Assembly (NCBI RefSeq): GCF_946222815.1
Contig: NZ_CAMJRK010000001.1
Span: 1-55,500 of the forward strand
Source: an uncultured Leuconostoc sp.
Lineage (GTDB): Bacteria > Bacillota > Bacilli > Lactobacillales > Lactobacillaceae
DNA: 55,500 nucleotides
Direction: 5' to 3'
Shown here in pieces: positions 33,296-42,567 of the stretch. A model generated the notes under the pieces. The model was given only the letters and a program-made list of their open reading frames with translations, was not told the origin of the DNA and did no database searches. How positions within the stretch are numbered: position 1 is the first letter of the stretch; every line of letters begins with the position of its first letter. The position numbers and the translations under genes were made by a program.

Positions 33296-35959
33296 TTATC
33301 CTTTTTTAAATATACGTCGTTGAATTAATTTCACGAGTTCCACTATAAGTATAATACTTATTCCCGCAAATAGCACGATTGCCCACTGGTAACTATCCAA
33401 ATGCGATACATGGAATACAGGGTTTAGTGCTGGAATGACAACAACTGCTGCCATAACAACCAGTGACCCAAGTAATGCCAAATTAAATAGTTTGTTTTGG
33501 AATGCCTGTTTTCCAAGCATTGAGCCATAAACTGACTTGACGTTAATAGCATTAAACATCTGCATGAGACCTAATGTCATAAATGACATTGTCAATGCAT
33601 CGCGATGTGCTTCTGCGTCAGCTAGATGCACTGGGTAGGCTAATGCAAAGCCGTAAACTGATAATACAATCACTGCTTGCAGGATGCCTTGCCAGACAAT
33701 TGCTGCCCCAACACCACCTGATAAGAAGCTTGCGCTACGTCCTCGTGGTTTTTGTGTCATCACATCTTTTTGTGCCGGCTCAACGCCTAAAGCAATAGCG
33801 GGCAACGTATCTGTGACTAAATTAATCCATAAAATCATGATTGGTGCTAAGATATTCCAACCCAACAGTGTCATCACAAAGATCGAAATGACTTCAGCCA
33901 AATTCGATGCTAGTAGATACTGTAGTGCCTTTTGTATGTTAGCAAAAACTTTTCGTCCTTCTTCAACAGCATGGACAATTGTTGCAAAGTTATCATCAGC
34001 CAAAACCATGTCTGAAGCACCCTTTGATACTTCTGTACCTGTGATACCCATGGCGATACCAATGTCTGCTGTTTTCAGTGCGGGTGCATCATTGACACCA
34101 TCACCAGTCATGGCTACAACTTTGCCCTTCTTTTGCCAAGCACTGACAATTTTAACTTTATGCTCTGGTGCAACACGTGCATAGACACTGTACTTATGAA
34201 CATTTGCCGCGAACTCATCTTCTGTCATATTGTCTAAGTCAGAACCGGAAATGACAGCAGTTTCTTTATCTTTTTCATCCAATATACCAAGACGAATCGC
34301 AATGGCGGCAGCCGTATCACGATGATCACCTGTGATCATCATTGAGCGAATGCCTGCTTTTTTAGCCTCAGCCACAGCTTGTGCAACTTCTGGACGTTCT
34401 GGATCAATCAAACCAGTAAATCCAGTAAAGACTAAGTCATTTTCGACTGCTTCTGATGTCATCTCTTCTGGTAATGCATCAGACAATTTATAAGCAAATC
34501 CTAATACTCGTAAAGCTTGAGTTGCTAATTCTGAATTAATTGATAATAATTTAGCGCGAATATCATCTGAAAGGGGCACAATATTGCCAGCCATTTCAAT
34601 CTTTGTGGCCCGCTTCAATAGTTCATCTGGTGCACCTTTAACAGTTATAATATAACCATTTGGCGCCGGATGAACTGTAGACATTAACTTACGCTCTGAA
34701 TCAAACGGTATCTCTGCTAAACGTGGCATTTCACTAAATAATGTATCAATGTCACGATGATGGTTTTCGTTGAAGGCGATTAAAGCTGTTTCTGTAGGAT
34801 CACCAATATAACCATTTTCCGTACGTTTCGTATCATTATTTAAAGCTAAAATATCTGCCAAACGGCCGACTGTACCTGTTAGAGGTTCCGTTGTAGCCGC
34901 ATCGGATATTTCGGCATTAACAACAATCTTTTCAACCGTCATTTTGTTCTGGGTTAATGTCCCTGTTTTGTCAGAACCAATAATATCAGTGGAACCTAAT
35001 GTTTCAACAGCAGGTAGTTTACGTATCAAAGCATGACGTGCTGCCATACGAGTTGTGCCAAGTGCTAATGTAATTGTCACAATAGCAGGTAATCCTTCAG
35101 GAATAGCTGCCACAGCTAATGAAATCGATGTCAACAGCATATCAATAATTGTCTCTCGACCACGTGCTAAGCCAACAACGAAGGTAATAGCAGCAATGAC
35201 CAAAATCAAGTAAGTTAATATACGACCTAATTTAATCAGGTTTTCTTGTAATGGTGTCTTAGTGTCATCTGCAGATTCCAACATGCCTGCAATATGGCCC
35301 ATTTCCGTTGCCATACCTACGCCAACAACAACCCCAATACCACGGCCATAAGTGACATTTGTATTCATAAAGCCAAGATTTGTACGATCTCCCAATGGCA
35401 AATCAGTATCTGATAAGGTTGTCGCCACTTTATCAACTGGGACAGATTCGCCTGTTAATGACGCTTCTTCTATTTGTAATGAGGCAGATTCGATAATACG
35501 AATATCAGCAGGTACAATGTCACCAGCTTCTAAACGGACCACATCCCCTGTTACTAATTCTGTTGATTTGACAGACATTTCTTTGCCATCACGAATCACA
35601 TTAGCATTAGGCGTGGACATTTCTTTTAAGGCATTAATCGCATCTTCTGCCTTTGCTTCTTGAAAGACACCAAAAACAGCATTGATAATCACGATCGCTA
35701 AAATAAAGATGGCATCCACTAATTCACCAGTAAAAGCTGCCACAACAGCTGCTACTAATAAAATTGCAATCATAAAATCTTTAAATTGATTAATGAATTT
35801 TTGAAAAAGTGTGGTTGAAACGGCTTCTTTCAGTTGATTCGGACCATCTGCCAGAAAGCGTTTGGTGGCCTCGGCCTGTGTCAAACCCTTTTTTTCATCT
35901 GTTCGTAAATCAGACAGTACTTTCGTGATCTCTTGATTATATAATGGCTGTTCTGCCAT
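33296..35959 (-). CDS. P2-type cation-transporting ATPase, probable Mn2+ (or Ca2+) exporter
   Basis: An 887-residue P-type ATPase with the PMCA/SERCA-like layout: N-terminal cation-ATPase domain, A-domain TGES (in EEASLTGESVPVDK), M4 site AAIPEGLPAIVTITLALG, phosphorylation site SDKTGTLTQNKMT, nucleotide-domain KGAPDELLKR, hinge MITGDHRDTA and MTGDGVNDAPALK, and a C-terminal helical domain with NLVTDTLPAIALGVEP. It resembles YoaB of Lactococcus, a manganese exporter controlled by a yybP-ykoY riboswitch, and such a riboswitch lies upstream here. Thus Mn2+ export is favoured over Ca2+. Confidence 0.9.
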   Translation of the reverse strand: MAEQPLYNQEITKVLSDLRTDEKKGLTQAEATKRFLADGPNQLKEAVSTTLFQKFINQFKDFMIAILLVAAVVAAFTGELVDAIFILAIVIINAVFGVFQEAKAEDAINALKEMSTPNANVIRDGKEMSVKSTELVTGDVVRLEAGDIVPADIRIIESASLQIEEASLTGESVPVDKVATTLSDTDLPLGDRTNLGFMNTNVTYGRGIGVVVGVGMATEMGHIAGMLESADDTKTPLQENLIKLGRILTYLILVIAAITFVVGLARGRETIIDMLLTSISLAVAAIPEGLPAIVTITLALGTTRMAARHALIRKLPAVETLGSTDIIGSDKTGTLTQNKMTVEKIVVNAEISDAATTEPLTGTVGRLADILALNNDTKRTENGYIGDPTETALIAFNENHHRDIDTLFSEMPRLAEIPFDSERKLMSTVHPAPNGYIITVKGAPDELLKRATKIEMAGNIVPLSDDIRAKLLSINSELATQALRVLGFAYKLSDALPEEMTSEAVENDLVFTGFTGLIDPERPEVAQAVAEAKKAGIRSMMITGDHRDTAAAIAIRLGILDEKDKETAVISGSDLDNMTEDEFAANVHKYSVYARVAPEHKVKIVSAWQKKGKVVAMTGDGVNDAPALKTADIGIAMGITGTEVSKGASDMVLADDNFATIVHAVEEGRKVFANIQKALQYLLASNLAEVISIFVMTLLGWNILAPIMILWINLVTDTLPAIALGVEPAQKDVMTQKPRGRSASFLSGGVGAAIVWQGILQAVIVLSVYGFALAYPVHLADAEAHRDALTMSFMTLGLMQMFNAINVKSVYGSMLGKQAFQNKLFNLALLGSLVVMAAVVVIPALNPVFHVSHLDSYQWAIVLFAGISIILIVELVKLIQRRIFKKG

Positions 35960-36007
35960 AACTTCCTCCTACGCACACTGCGCCCTATACTCTGTGGGTT
36001 ACTTCAA

Positions 36008-36064
36008 ATAAAAAAACTCTTGCAAATGTAGCTGGCACAAATTTGTGCCAACCATTTACATGAG
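36008..36064 (-). terminator. Expression-platform terminator of the Mn riboswitch
   Basis: On minus, a long hairpin CTC-TGTAAATG-TTGGCACAAATT paired with the complementary AATTTGTGCCAGC-CATTTGCA-GAG, followed by seven T. Its 5' arm includes the P1 3' strand of the aptamer (GACTCATG), so aptamer folding and termination exclude each other. Confidence 0.85.
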
Positions 36065-36172
36065 TCTCACCATTTAAGATAATACCGGAACTAATTGTTC
36101 GATATAAGCAACAAAAAGTTGCTCGCTTTGACGGTATTATCGCGGAAAATCCGCCAGTTACTCCCTCAGGAA
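36060..36172 (-). promoter_or_regulatory. yybP-ykoY (manganese) riboswitch of the P-type ATPase
   Basis: On minus, CCTGAGGGAGTAACTGGCGG gives the family's GGGAGTA loop segment and the 5' strand of P1 (CTGAG). A long arm is closed by ATAATACC/GGTATTAT, and GGTGAGACTCATG gives the conserved GAGAC and the 3' strand of P1. A terminator follows and can swallow the P1 3' strand, so metal binding should allow read-through into the ATPase. The family binds Mn2+ and often controls exporters. Confidence 0.75.
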
Positions 36173-36186
36173 TTTATTATAAGCCC

Positions 36187-36215
36187 ATTGTACCAAAACA
36201 CACAGTTCGACGCAA
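36187..36215 (-). promoter_or_regulatory. Promoter of the riboswitch-ATPase unit
   Basis: On minus, TTGCGT (36215-36210), 17 nt, TACAAT (36192-36187), about 15 nt before the aptamer. Confidence 0.65.
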
Positions 36216-36256
36216 GTTTTGAATGGTCGCTATTCTGATAATATAGCTGATCAGTC

Positions 36257-38101
36257 TCAAAAAGCGCCGCCACCGCCACCACCGCCGCCGCCAGAATAGC
36301 CACCAGAAAAACTACCGCCATTACCGGAAACATTGCTTTCAAAACTAGCATTTGTTTGAATGTTATTCGCCAAATTCACTGACCAATTGGCACCAAAACT
36401 ACTATATATCATATATACTGGCAAATTGATTCCTGACATATTCTCATTTTCAGCCCAAAGTTTGAGTGTTTTTGCTACCTGATTTGCCTCACCAAAAATA
36501 ACGGCATAAGCCAATAATTTATCCCATAACTGTACATCAAGTACTGTTTTGTCATCAAGATTTGCAATATCGTGCAACATAGCTGCAAAACCTGTCCACT
36601 GCCATTTTTCAGTGACACCATCGGGCACAGTGAAGAATGTCGTTGATTGTTGCCCTATAATCAGCAATCCTACAAGTCCTATGATAAACATACTACCCGC
36701 CACTAACCATAATTGCCAAATATCACTATAGTTAGCCATAAAAAGCAGTCCAATGATGGCACTGCCACCAACAATGCTTAGTAATGCCATTATCAAAATT
36801 TTAGTACACGTTATTTTATTTGTCATCACTGAATCAATTATGCTGTTTTTAGCTTCATCAGCGCTAATTTCGCGTTGAAACTTATTGATACCCTGATGAA
36901 TGCGTTTTGACACACGTGATTCTTGTTCTTGAAATTCATGTTGATACACAACCGCTCTTTTTTTGCCAAAAATCATATCAATCAGCACGACTTCAAATTG
37001 ACGTAAGCCGCTTTCGTCAACGACACAATAAGTTGCATTATCTATATCACTAATATTTTGATAAGTGATCGTCACTTTTTTGCGAGCAATCAAGTCCATC
37101 AGAGTAGCTACTATAACTTTAGAGACATCAGCTTGCTGTCTAATACGCGCATTAATTACTGCTGGGCCTATGTCATTTGGTATGTCATAAATGTGAACAG
37201 TGTCCATATTGATACCACTCTTTTGCTGTGCGTGTAGTAAATGATGACGAATTCGAAATTTGTACCAAATGGTTACTATAACCATAGCTATGAAAACAAT
37301 CGGTAGCACAATAAAGCCAAAAATAGCAATCAAACGCAGTGTCTTGTTATGCTTAATTGTTCGCTCTGCTTCTGTTTGCGATATGATTTTTGCACGGTGA
37401 CCAGATTGTATATTTGTATTCAACGGCGTTTGTGATTTATCAAAATAGGTATGTAATTCTAGTATCTGATTTGCTTTAACCCGCGCTGTTGTCACACGTA
37501 ATTGCGCACGCTTTTTATCGACAGTCAGGTGGCCATTTGAACTACCATGCACCCAACCTTTGAGTGTTTTTGCCGATTGATTAGGTAGGAATACAGTAAT
37601 TTTGACATTTTCTAATGTTTGATCCCAATTTGAAATAATTCGCCAATTGAGTTCAGAGACATCGTCCCAATTTATGATGAGATTTTGTAGTTGATAGGTA
37701 TATTTGACCGTTATATCGTCGTCTGCTTTAATTGGATAGTAGACCTTTTCTTGCACACTTGCGTTTGTTTTTGATGTCACGTACCCAATAGTTGCGTTGC
37801 CAACTCGCGGCGTAATTGGTTGCGCTTTTTCACCATTACGAGCAACAGTAATTGTTTGCAAACCACCCCACTGGTATGGTTTATTACCATTAACAGGTTT
37901 AGTTAAACTTTCTTTCAAATATACCCCATTCATATCATCATCAAACTTGTAAGTCACAGTCTTATCAATAGTGGCCGTACCATTTTCTGCAATGTGGACA
38001 TCTTGTTGGTAGTTTGTCACGCGATAATCAGCTTGCACGGTTTCCAAGCCAATTAATACTGTCAGTACTGCGGCAATTATAAATTTAATAAATGTCTTCA
38101 T
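36257..38101 (-). CDS. DUF2207 membrane protein with glycine-rich C-terminus
   Basis: A 614-residue surface protein of the DUF2207 type. It has a signal sequence (1 to about 25, cleavage after QA), an extracellular domain of about 220 residues opening with DYRVTNYQQDVHIAENGTA, a transmembrane helix near 258-280, a cytoplasmic domain, two further helices near 440-485, and a tail that ends in a run of glycines and AF, as in other DUF2207 proteins. Function is unknown. It is a single gene; the downstream ATPase has its own promoter and riboswitch. Confidence 0.88.
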   Translation of the reverse strand: MKTFIKFIIAAVLTVLIGLETVQADYRVTNYQQDVHIAENGTATIDKTVTYKFDDDMNGVYLKESLTKPVNGNKPYQWGGLQTITVARNGEKAQPITPRVGNATIGYVTSKTNASVQEKVYYPIKADDDITVKYTYQLQNLIINWDDVSELNWRIISNWDQTLENVKITVFLPNQSAKTLKGWVHGSSNGHLTVDKKRAQLRVTTARVKANQILELHTYFDKSQTPLNTNIQSGHRAKIISQTEAERTIKHNKTLRLIAIFGFIVLPIVFIAMVIVTIWYKFRIRHHLLHAQQKSGINMDTVHIYDIPNDIGPAVINARIRQQADVSKVIVATLMDLIARKKVTITYQNISDIDNATYCVVDESGLRQFEVVLIDMIFGKKRAVVYQHEFQEQESRVSKRIHQGINKFQREISADEAKNSIIDSVMTNKITCTKILIMALLSIVGGSAIIGLLFMANYSDIWQLWLVAGSMFIIGLVGLLIIGQQSTTFFTVPDGVTEKWQWTGFAAMLHDIANLDDKTVLDVQLWDKLLAYAVIFGEANQVAKTLKLWAENENMSGINLPVYMIYSSFGANWSVNLANNIQTNASFESNVSGNGGSFSGGYSGGGGGGGGGAF

Positions 38102-38305
38102 ATTATCCCCTTATTGCTCATATTATAACAAAAACCAGCTTTCAAACCAATTAATTTACCTGTCTAACCATTGCTTTATTTAAAAAAATGTTACTTACCC
38201 AAAAAAAGCTACGCCATTAATCAAAATAGCGTAAAATAAGATAGTAAAATTTATTTGAAAGGAACAACAAAATCAACAGTGATGATTTTGTTTACACTTT
38301 TTATC

Positions 38306-38974
38306 ATGTCTGAAATCAGCACACATCCGATTCAAGAACGCCTGCCAATTGCCTTACTATTGGCTACCAATTCTGGTTTCGTTGATGCCTATACTTTTCA
38401 GTATCACGGCGAACGCTTTGCCAGCCTGCAGACGGGTAATATTATTCAAGCAGGTATCTCACTCGCCAGAGGCCAATTTAGTTATTCTACAAGTTTTCTC
38501 ATGCCAATCTTGTTTTTTTTGTTAGGGGCAGCCTTTAACAATGTTCTAAAACACACAGTCAAAGCCAAAAGATTATCCACACAACAGCATAGTTTGATGA
38601 TAGAAATAATTGGTATTAGCCTCGTTGTCTTTATTCGTACACAGATATCTAGTACCACATTCATTACCTTATTATCTTTTTTCTTAGCTATGCAACTAGA
38701 TGCCTTTCCAAAAGTGAAAGGTTTACCGTTTACTAGTGTCATGTCAACAGGTAATTTACGTAATGTCGGTGCTAATTTAATCACTTATTTTTATACAAAA
38801 AATAGAACAAATTTACACAATGCTAATTTATTTTCATTAATTATTCTAGCATTTTTATTTGGCGCCTTTTTATCAGCGCTAATGTCAACTTATCTTAATC
38901 ACTTCACATTACTTGGTTCGAGTGTTATTTTAATCACTATTTTCGGTTTACTTTTTGATTATTCAAAAAAGTAG
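38306..38974 (+). CDS. YoaK family (DUF1275) membrane protein
   Basis: A polytopic protein with six hydrophobic helices and the DUF1275 signature ERLPIALLLATNSGFVDAYTF, YHGERFASLQTGNIIQAG and MSTGNLRNVGANLITY. Function is unknown; members are sometimes listed as possible permeases. The start is uncertain: in-frame starts also occur at 38255 (TTG), 38279 (GTG) and 38282 (ATG). I chose 38306 because the signature normally begins about ten residues from the N-terminus, although AAAGGA at 38258 could serve the earlier ones. Confidence 0.85.
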   Translation: MSEISTHPIQERLPIALLLATNSGFVDAYTFQYHGERFASLQTGNIIQAGISLARGQFSYSTSFLMPILFFLLGAAFNNVLKHTVKAKRLSTQQHSLMIEIIGISLVVFIRTQISSTTFITLLSFFLAMQLDAFPKVKGLPFTSVMSTGNLRNVGANLITYFYTKNRTNLHNANLFSLIILAFLFGAFLSALMSTYLNHFTLLGSSVILITIFGLLFDYSKK

Positions 38975-39003
38975 TTGACAAATCTTAAGCTTATGAGTAT
39001 TAT
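38975..39003 (+). promoter_or_regulatory. Promoter of the methionine uptake operon
   Basis: A perfect TTGACA (38975-38980), 17-nt spacer and TATTAT (38998-39003). It overlaps the last bases of the upstream DUF1275 gene's 3' flank and leads into the T-box. Confidence 0.8.
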
Positions 39004-39009
39004 AGAGTT

Positions 39010-39275
39010 TAACGATTTTAGAAATAAACAAGTTGAACAGAAAAGTAACAATTAAGCAAAGCCTAGAAAGCTAATGGTTGATGTAAATTAGCGTGCGTGC
39101 AATTGTGAAAATGACCTGTGATTGGTGTTAACGAATTGGTTTACCATTTAGTTAACAACGGTTTGGCCCACGTTACTGGGCACACCATTCGGCTAGGATC
39201 ATCTCCCGATGCCCGATGGTTAGTGAGCAAGCTTCTAGTAATATTAGCTGACAACTCAGAATGGTAACGCGCTTT
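39010..39275 (+). promoter_or_regulatory. T-box riboswitch with Met (AUG) specifier
   Basis: A tRNA-sensing leader. Stem I holds a GGTTGATG distal-loop segment near 39077 and the specifier region GTGAAAATGACC, with ATG at 39111-39113 followed by A. The T-box proper is AACTCAGAATGGTAACGCG (39253-39271), close to the consensus AANNAGGGTGGTACCGCG; its TGGT bulge complements the ACCA end of tRNA-Met. A terminator follows. Uncharged tRNA-Met should permit transcription of the metQ-metQ-peptidase-metN-metI genes. Confidence 0.88.
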
Positions 39276-39278
39276 TTT

Positions 39279-39318
39279 AGCCGCTTCTGTATTTAAGTAT
39301 ACAGTAGCGGCTTTTTTG
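39279..39318 (+). terminator. T-box-controlled terminator
   Basis: AGCCGCT-CTGTAT / ATACAG-AGCGGCT stem followed by six T, directly after the T-box sequence and before metQ. Confidence 0.9.
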
Positions 39319-39397
39319 TGCCACATTACTGTATGTGACTTGTTTATTTTTAAAATCTATCGTGCATCATTACAAAAAAATATTTGGGAGAAAAATT

Positions 39398-40249
39398 ATG
39401 AGTAAATTAACAAATTGGGTTATTGGTGGCGTAACTGTCGTTGTCATTGGTGGCATCGCCTATGCTACCTTTGGCCACAAATCTGCTACAAAATCAGATA
39501 ACAAAACCGTCACAGTCGGTATTATGTCAGGTTCAAAACAAGATACTGCCATCTGGGATTCAGTATCTAAAACAGCCAAAGATACGTATGGCATTACCTT
39601 GAAATTCAAACAATTTTCAGACTACAATCAACCAAACAAATCCTTAGCTGCGGGCGATATTGATATTAACGCGTTCCAGCACTATGCCTTCTTAGACGCA
39701 TCAAACAAGGCAACTGGCGATAAGATTGTTTCAATAGGCGACACTGTTATCTCACCTATTCGTTTATATTCAAACACCTACAAGAAAGTATCAGAATACA
39801 AGACAGGTGATACCATTGTTGTACCAAATGACACGTCAAATGAAAGTCGATCATTGTATGTTTTGAAGGCTGCTGGACTAATTGACTTGAAATCTGGTTT
39901 AACCACAGCAACGGTTAAAGATATTACTAAAAATCCAAAAGCATTAAAAATTAAAGAATTAGCTGCTGATCAAACTGCACGATCATTATCAGATGTGCAG
40001 GGGGCAGTCGTTAACGGCACGTACGCAGATACTGCTGGCTTAGACTATAAAAAAGCAATATTTGTTGAACCAATTAATAAAAATTCTCATCAATGGGTTA
40101 ATATTATAGCGGCTAAAAATTCTGACAAGGATAAGCAAGTCTTGAAAGATGTTGTTAAGTCATATCATACACAAACAACTAAAGATGCTATAAACAAGGC
40201 CTATGATGGTGTTGAACTTGCTGCTTGGGACACCGATTTTAGTAAATAA
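39398..40249 (+). CDS. metQ: Methionine ABC transporter substrate-binding protein MetQ (copy 1)
   Basis: A NlpA/MetQ family protein of about 283 residues that captures methionine outside the membrane for MetNI. One N-terminal hydrophobic helix (LTNWVIGGVTVVVIGG) is followed by VTVGIMSGSKQDTAIWDSV, LAAGDIDINAFQHYAFL and a run to the C-terminus with GLDYKKAIFVEPINKNSHQW. There is no lipobox cysteine, so it is probably held by an uncleaved helix. The start at 39398 has GGGAGAAAAATT before it; a longer in-frame extension has no site. It is first in the T-box operon. Confidence 0.93.
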   Translation: MSKLTNWVIGGVTVVVIGGIAYATFGHKSATKSDNKTVTVGIMSGSKQDTAIWDSVSKTAKDTYGITLKFKQFSDYNQPNKSLAAGDIDINAFQHYAFLDASNKATGDKIVSIGDTVISPIRLYSNTYKKVSEYKTGDTIVVPNDTSNESRSLYVLKAAGLIDLKSGLTTATVKDITKNPKALKIKELAADQTARSLSDVQGAVVNGTYADTAGLDYKKAIFVEPINKNSHQWVNIIAAKNSDKDKQVLKDVVKSYHTQTTKDAINKAYDGVELAAWDTDFSK

Positions 40250-40285
40250 TCGTACCCTACCTACACATTAAAATGGAGACTAATT

Positions 40286-41131
40286 ATGAGTAAAAAAACA
40301 AATTGGCTTATCGGCGGTATCGCCGTCGTTGTTATTGCTGCTGGTGCCTATCTAAGTTTTGGTCATCAAAGTAGTCAATCTTCTGAAAAAACTGTGACCA
40401 TTGGTGTTATGGCTGGTGATAAAAATGAAGATGAAATTTGGAAATCTGTCAGTAAAACTGCTAAAGATAAGTATGGCATTACCTTAAAAACAAAAAAGTT
40501 TACTGACTATCTTCAGCCAAACAAAGCCCTTTCTGCTGGCGATATTGATTTAAATGCCTTCCAAAACTACCCCTATTTAGCTAATTGGAATGACCAATAT
40601 AAAACAAATATTGTCGCTATTGGCGATACATGGACGACACCACTTCGAATTTATTCAGACAAATATAAAAATGTTTCAGATATCAAATCAGGTGATAAAA
40701 TCACAATTGCTAATGACCCGACTAACGAAAATCGTGGTCTACATCTCTTAGCCGAAGCTGGTTTAATTAAAGTTAAAAACACAACAAAAGCAACACCAAA
40801 AGATATTACTGAAAATCCAAAAAATCTGAAGATAACGCCCGTTGATGGTTCACAAACTGCATCTTCTCTAAAAGACCCAACTATTGGCGCATCTGTTATT
40901 AACACTAACTTTGCAAAATCAGCTAAACTAGATGTTGACTCAGCCATTTATATTGAGAAGTTAAATAAAGAGTCTCAACAATACTTTAACTTTATTGCAG
41001 CTAACAAAAAAGACAAAGATAAGCAAGTTTATAAGGATGTTGTCAAGTCATTACAAACTGACAAAACAAAGTCACTTGTTAAAAAGTTTTATGGTACCGC
41101 CCAAATTACTGTTTGGGATTATAAAAAATAA
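40286..41131 (+). CDS. metQ: Methionine ABC transporter substrate-binding protein MetQ (copy 2)
   Basis: A 281-residue tandem paralogue of the previous gene, alike along its whole length (TVTIGVMAGDKNEDEIWKSV, LSAGDIDLNAFQNYPYL, DKDKQVYKDVVKS) but clearly diverged. It too has an N-terminal hydrophobic helix without a lipobox cysteine. AATGGAGACTAATT precedes the ATG. Two binding proteins sharing one MetNI permease may differ in ligand (for example D- or L-methionine, sulfoxide, or Met peptides); this is inference. Confidence 0.93.
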   Translation: MSKKTNWLIGGIAVVVIAAGAYLSFGHQSSQSSEKTVTIGVMAGDKNEDEIWKSVSKTAKDKYGITLKTKKFTDYLQPNKALSAGDIDLNAFQNYPYLANWNDQYKTNIVAIGDTWTTPLRIYSDKYKNVSDIKSGDKITIANDPTNENRGLHLLAEAGLIKVKNTTKATPKDITENPKNLKITPVDGSQTASSLKDPTIGASVINTNFAKSAKLDVDSAIYIEKLNKESQQYFNFIAANKKDKDKQVYKDVVKSLQTDKTKSLVKKFYGTAQITVWDYKK

Positions 41132-41195
41132 CGACATGAACGATCAATCTGCAAGTTACTTTGCAGGTACATAACGTTTTATAGGAGAAAATGCG

Positions 41196-42527
41196 ATGAA
41201 TATTCGTCAACAATATATGACACTCCTGGAACAACTTGTTGCAATACCTAGTGTCTCGGCACTCGAGACAAATTTGCCAGAAACTGCAACTATTATTGCA
41301 AATGAGTTTCGTAAACTCGGCGCGCAAGTGATTTATGATGATACTTACTTTGCACCTTTTGTTATCGCTAAGTTCTCAAGCCATAATCCCAATGCCAAAA
41401 CGCTCGTTATTTACAATCATTATGATGTTCAACCAGCTGAACCACTGAATTTATGGCAATCTAACCCTTGGACTTTGACTGCGCACGATGGCAAACTGTA
41501 TGGACGTGGTGTTGATGATGATAAGGGTAATCTCACTGCAAGGTTAGCGGCTATAGCAGAATATTTAGCTGAAAATAACCAAGAATTACCCATAAATATC
41601 ACTTTTATTGTCGAAGGCTCAGAAGAAACTGCCTCACGTTATTTAACAGAATATCTTGCTAAGCACAAAGATCAGTTACAAGCCGACCTCGTGATTTGGG
41701 AGTCAGGTGGTAAAAATGCAGATGACATTATTGACATATTTGGTGGCAACAAAGGTATCGTTACTTTTGATTTGTCTGTAACAACTGCAGCCAACGATTT
41801 GCACTCATCTCTGGCTGCAGTTGTAGATTCTGCCCCAATGCGTTTATCTCGTGCCATTGCTAGTTTATTCGATTCACTTGGAAACATTACTGTGCCACAC
41901 TTTTACGATAATGTTGTGGCACCAAATGATCGCGAAAAAGCACTTGTGCAGGCATTACCATTAACCAGAGAATCACTCATTGCACAGCATGGTTTAACCG
42001 CACCACTCTATTCTGATCGCAATGGCAACGACCTTAAAGAAACATTATATTTTAAACCAACAATTAACATTGAGGGCATCACATCAGGTTATAATGGTAA
42101 TGGTGTTAAAACAGTGTTACCTGCCAAAGCTACTGCTAAACTAGAATCACGTTTAGTGCCTAATATGTCGCCAGACTTAACCTTACAACATATAGCTGAT
42201 CACTTAAAGACAGTTGGTTTATCTGATATTGTGATTACTAAAACACTCGGTCAACCTGGCTATCGTAGTGACATGTCTGATCCCGAAATATTACGTGTTA
42301 TAAACATCGCCGCTAAGTATTACCATGTCTCACCAGTAGTTATGCCCACATCACCTGGTACAGGTCCTATGGCCATTATTCACCACACGCTACAGGCGCC
42401 CATCGCAAGTTTTGGCGTTGGTTATGCTGATACAAAAGATCATGCACCTAACGAAAACATCCGGTTATCGGATTATAACCAACACATTGATGTGATCAAG
42501 GCGCTTATCGAAAGTTATGAGCCATAG
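41196..42527 (+). CDS. M20 family metallopeptidase (dipeptidase-like) in the Met operon
   Basis: A 443-residue M20 zinc peptidase. The first metal ligands appear in YNHYDVQP (H75, D77), the bridging Asp in YGRGVDDDKG (107-109), the catalytic Glu pair in VEGSEETAS (about 143-144), then the lid/dimerisation domain, and a C-terminal PTSPGTGPM and a late His (DTKDHAPNE). It is related to the CNDP/DapE-like dipeptidases. Its place between metQ and metN under a Met T-box suggests it releases methionine from imported peptides or N-acyl forms; the substrate cannot be read from the sequence. ATAGGAG precedes the ATG. Confidence 0.9.
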   Translation: MNIRQQYMTLLEQLVAIPSVSALETNLPETATIIANEFRKLGAQVIYDDTYFAPFVIAKFSSHNPNAKTLVIYNHYDVQPAEPLNLWQSNPWTLTAHDGKLYGRGVDDDKGNLTARLAAIAEYLAENNQELPINITFIVEGSEETASRYLTEYLAKHKDQLQADLVIWESGGKNADDIIDIFGGNKGIVTFDLSVTTAANDLHSSLAAVVDSAPMRLSRAIASLFDSLGNITVPHFYDNVVAPNDREKALVQALPLTRESLIAQHGLTAPLYSDRNGNDLKETLYFKPTINIEGITSGYNGNGVKTVLPAKATAKLESRLVPNMSPDLTLQHIADHLKTVGLSDIVITKTLGQPGYRSDMSDPEILRVINIAAKYYHVSPVVMPTSPGTGPMAIIHHTLQAPIASFGVGYADTKDHAPNENIRLSDYNQHIDVIKALIESYEP

Positions 42528-42567
42528 TCAACCACCATATCTATTGGTTTAAAGAAGGAGTCAATAA

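Noticed and set aside
33684..34184. 166-codon plus-strand frame within the P-type ATPase
   Set aside because: Antisense shadow of conserved ATPase motifs; no ribosome binding site.
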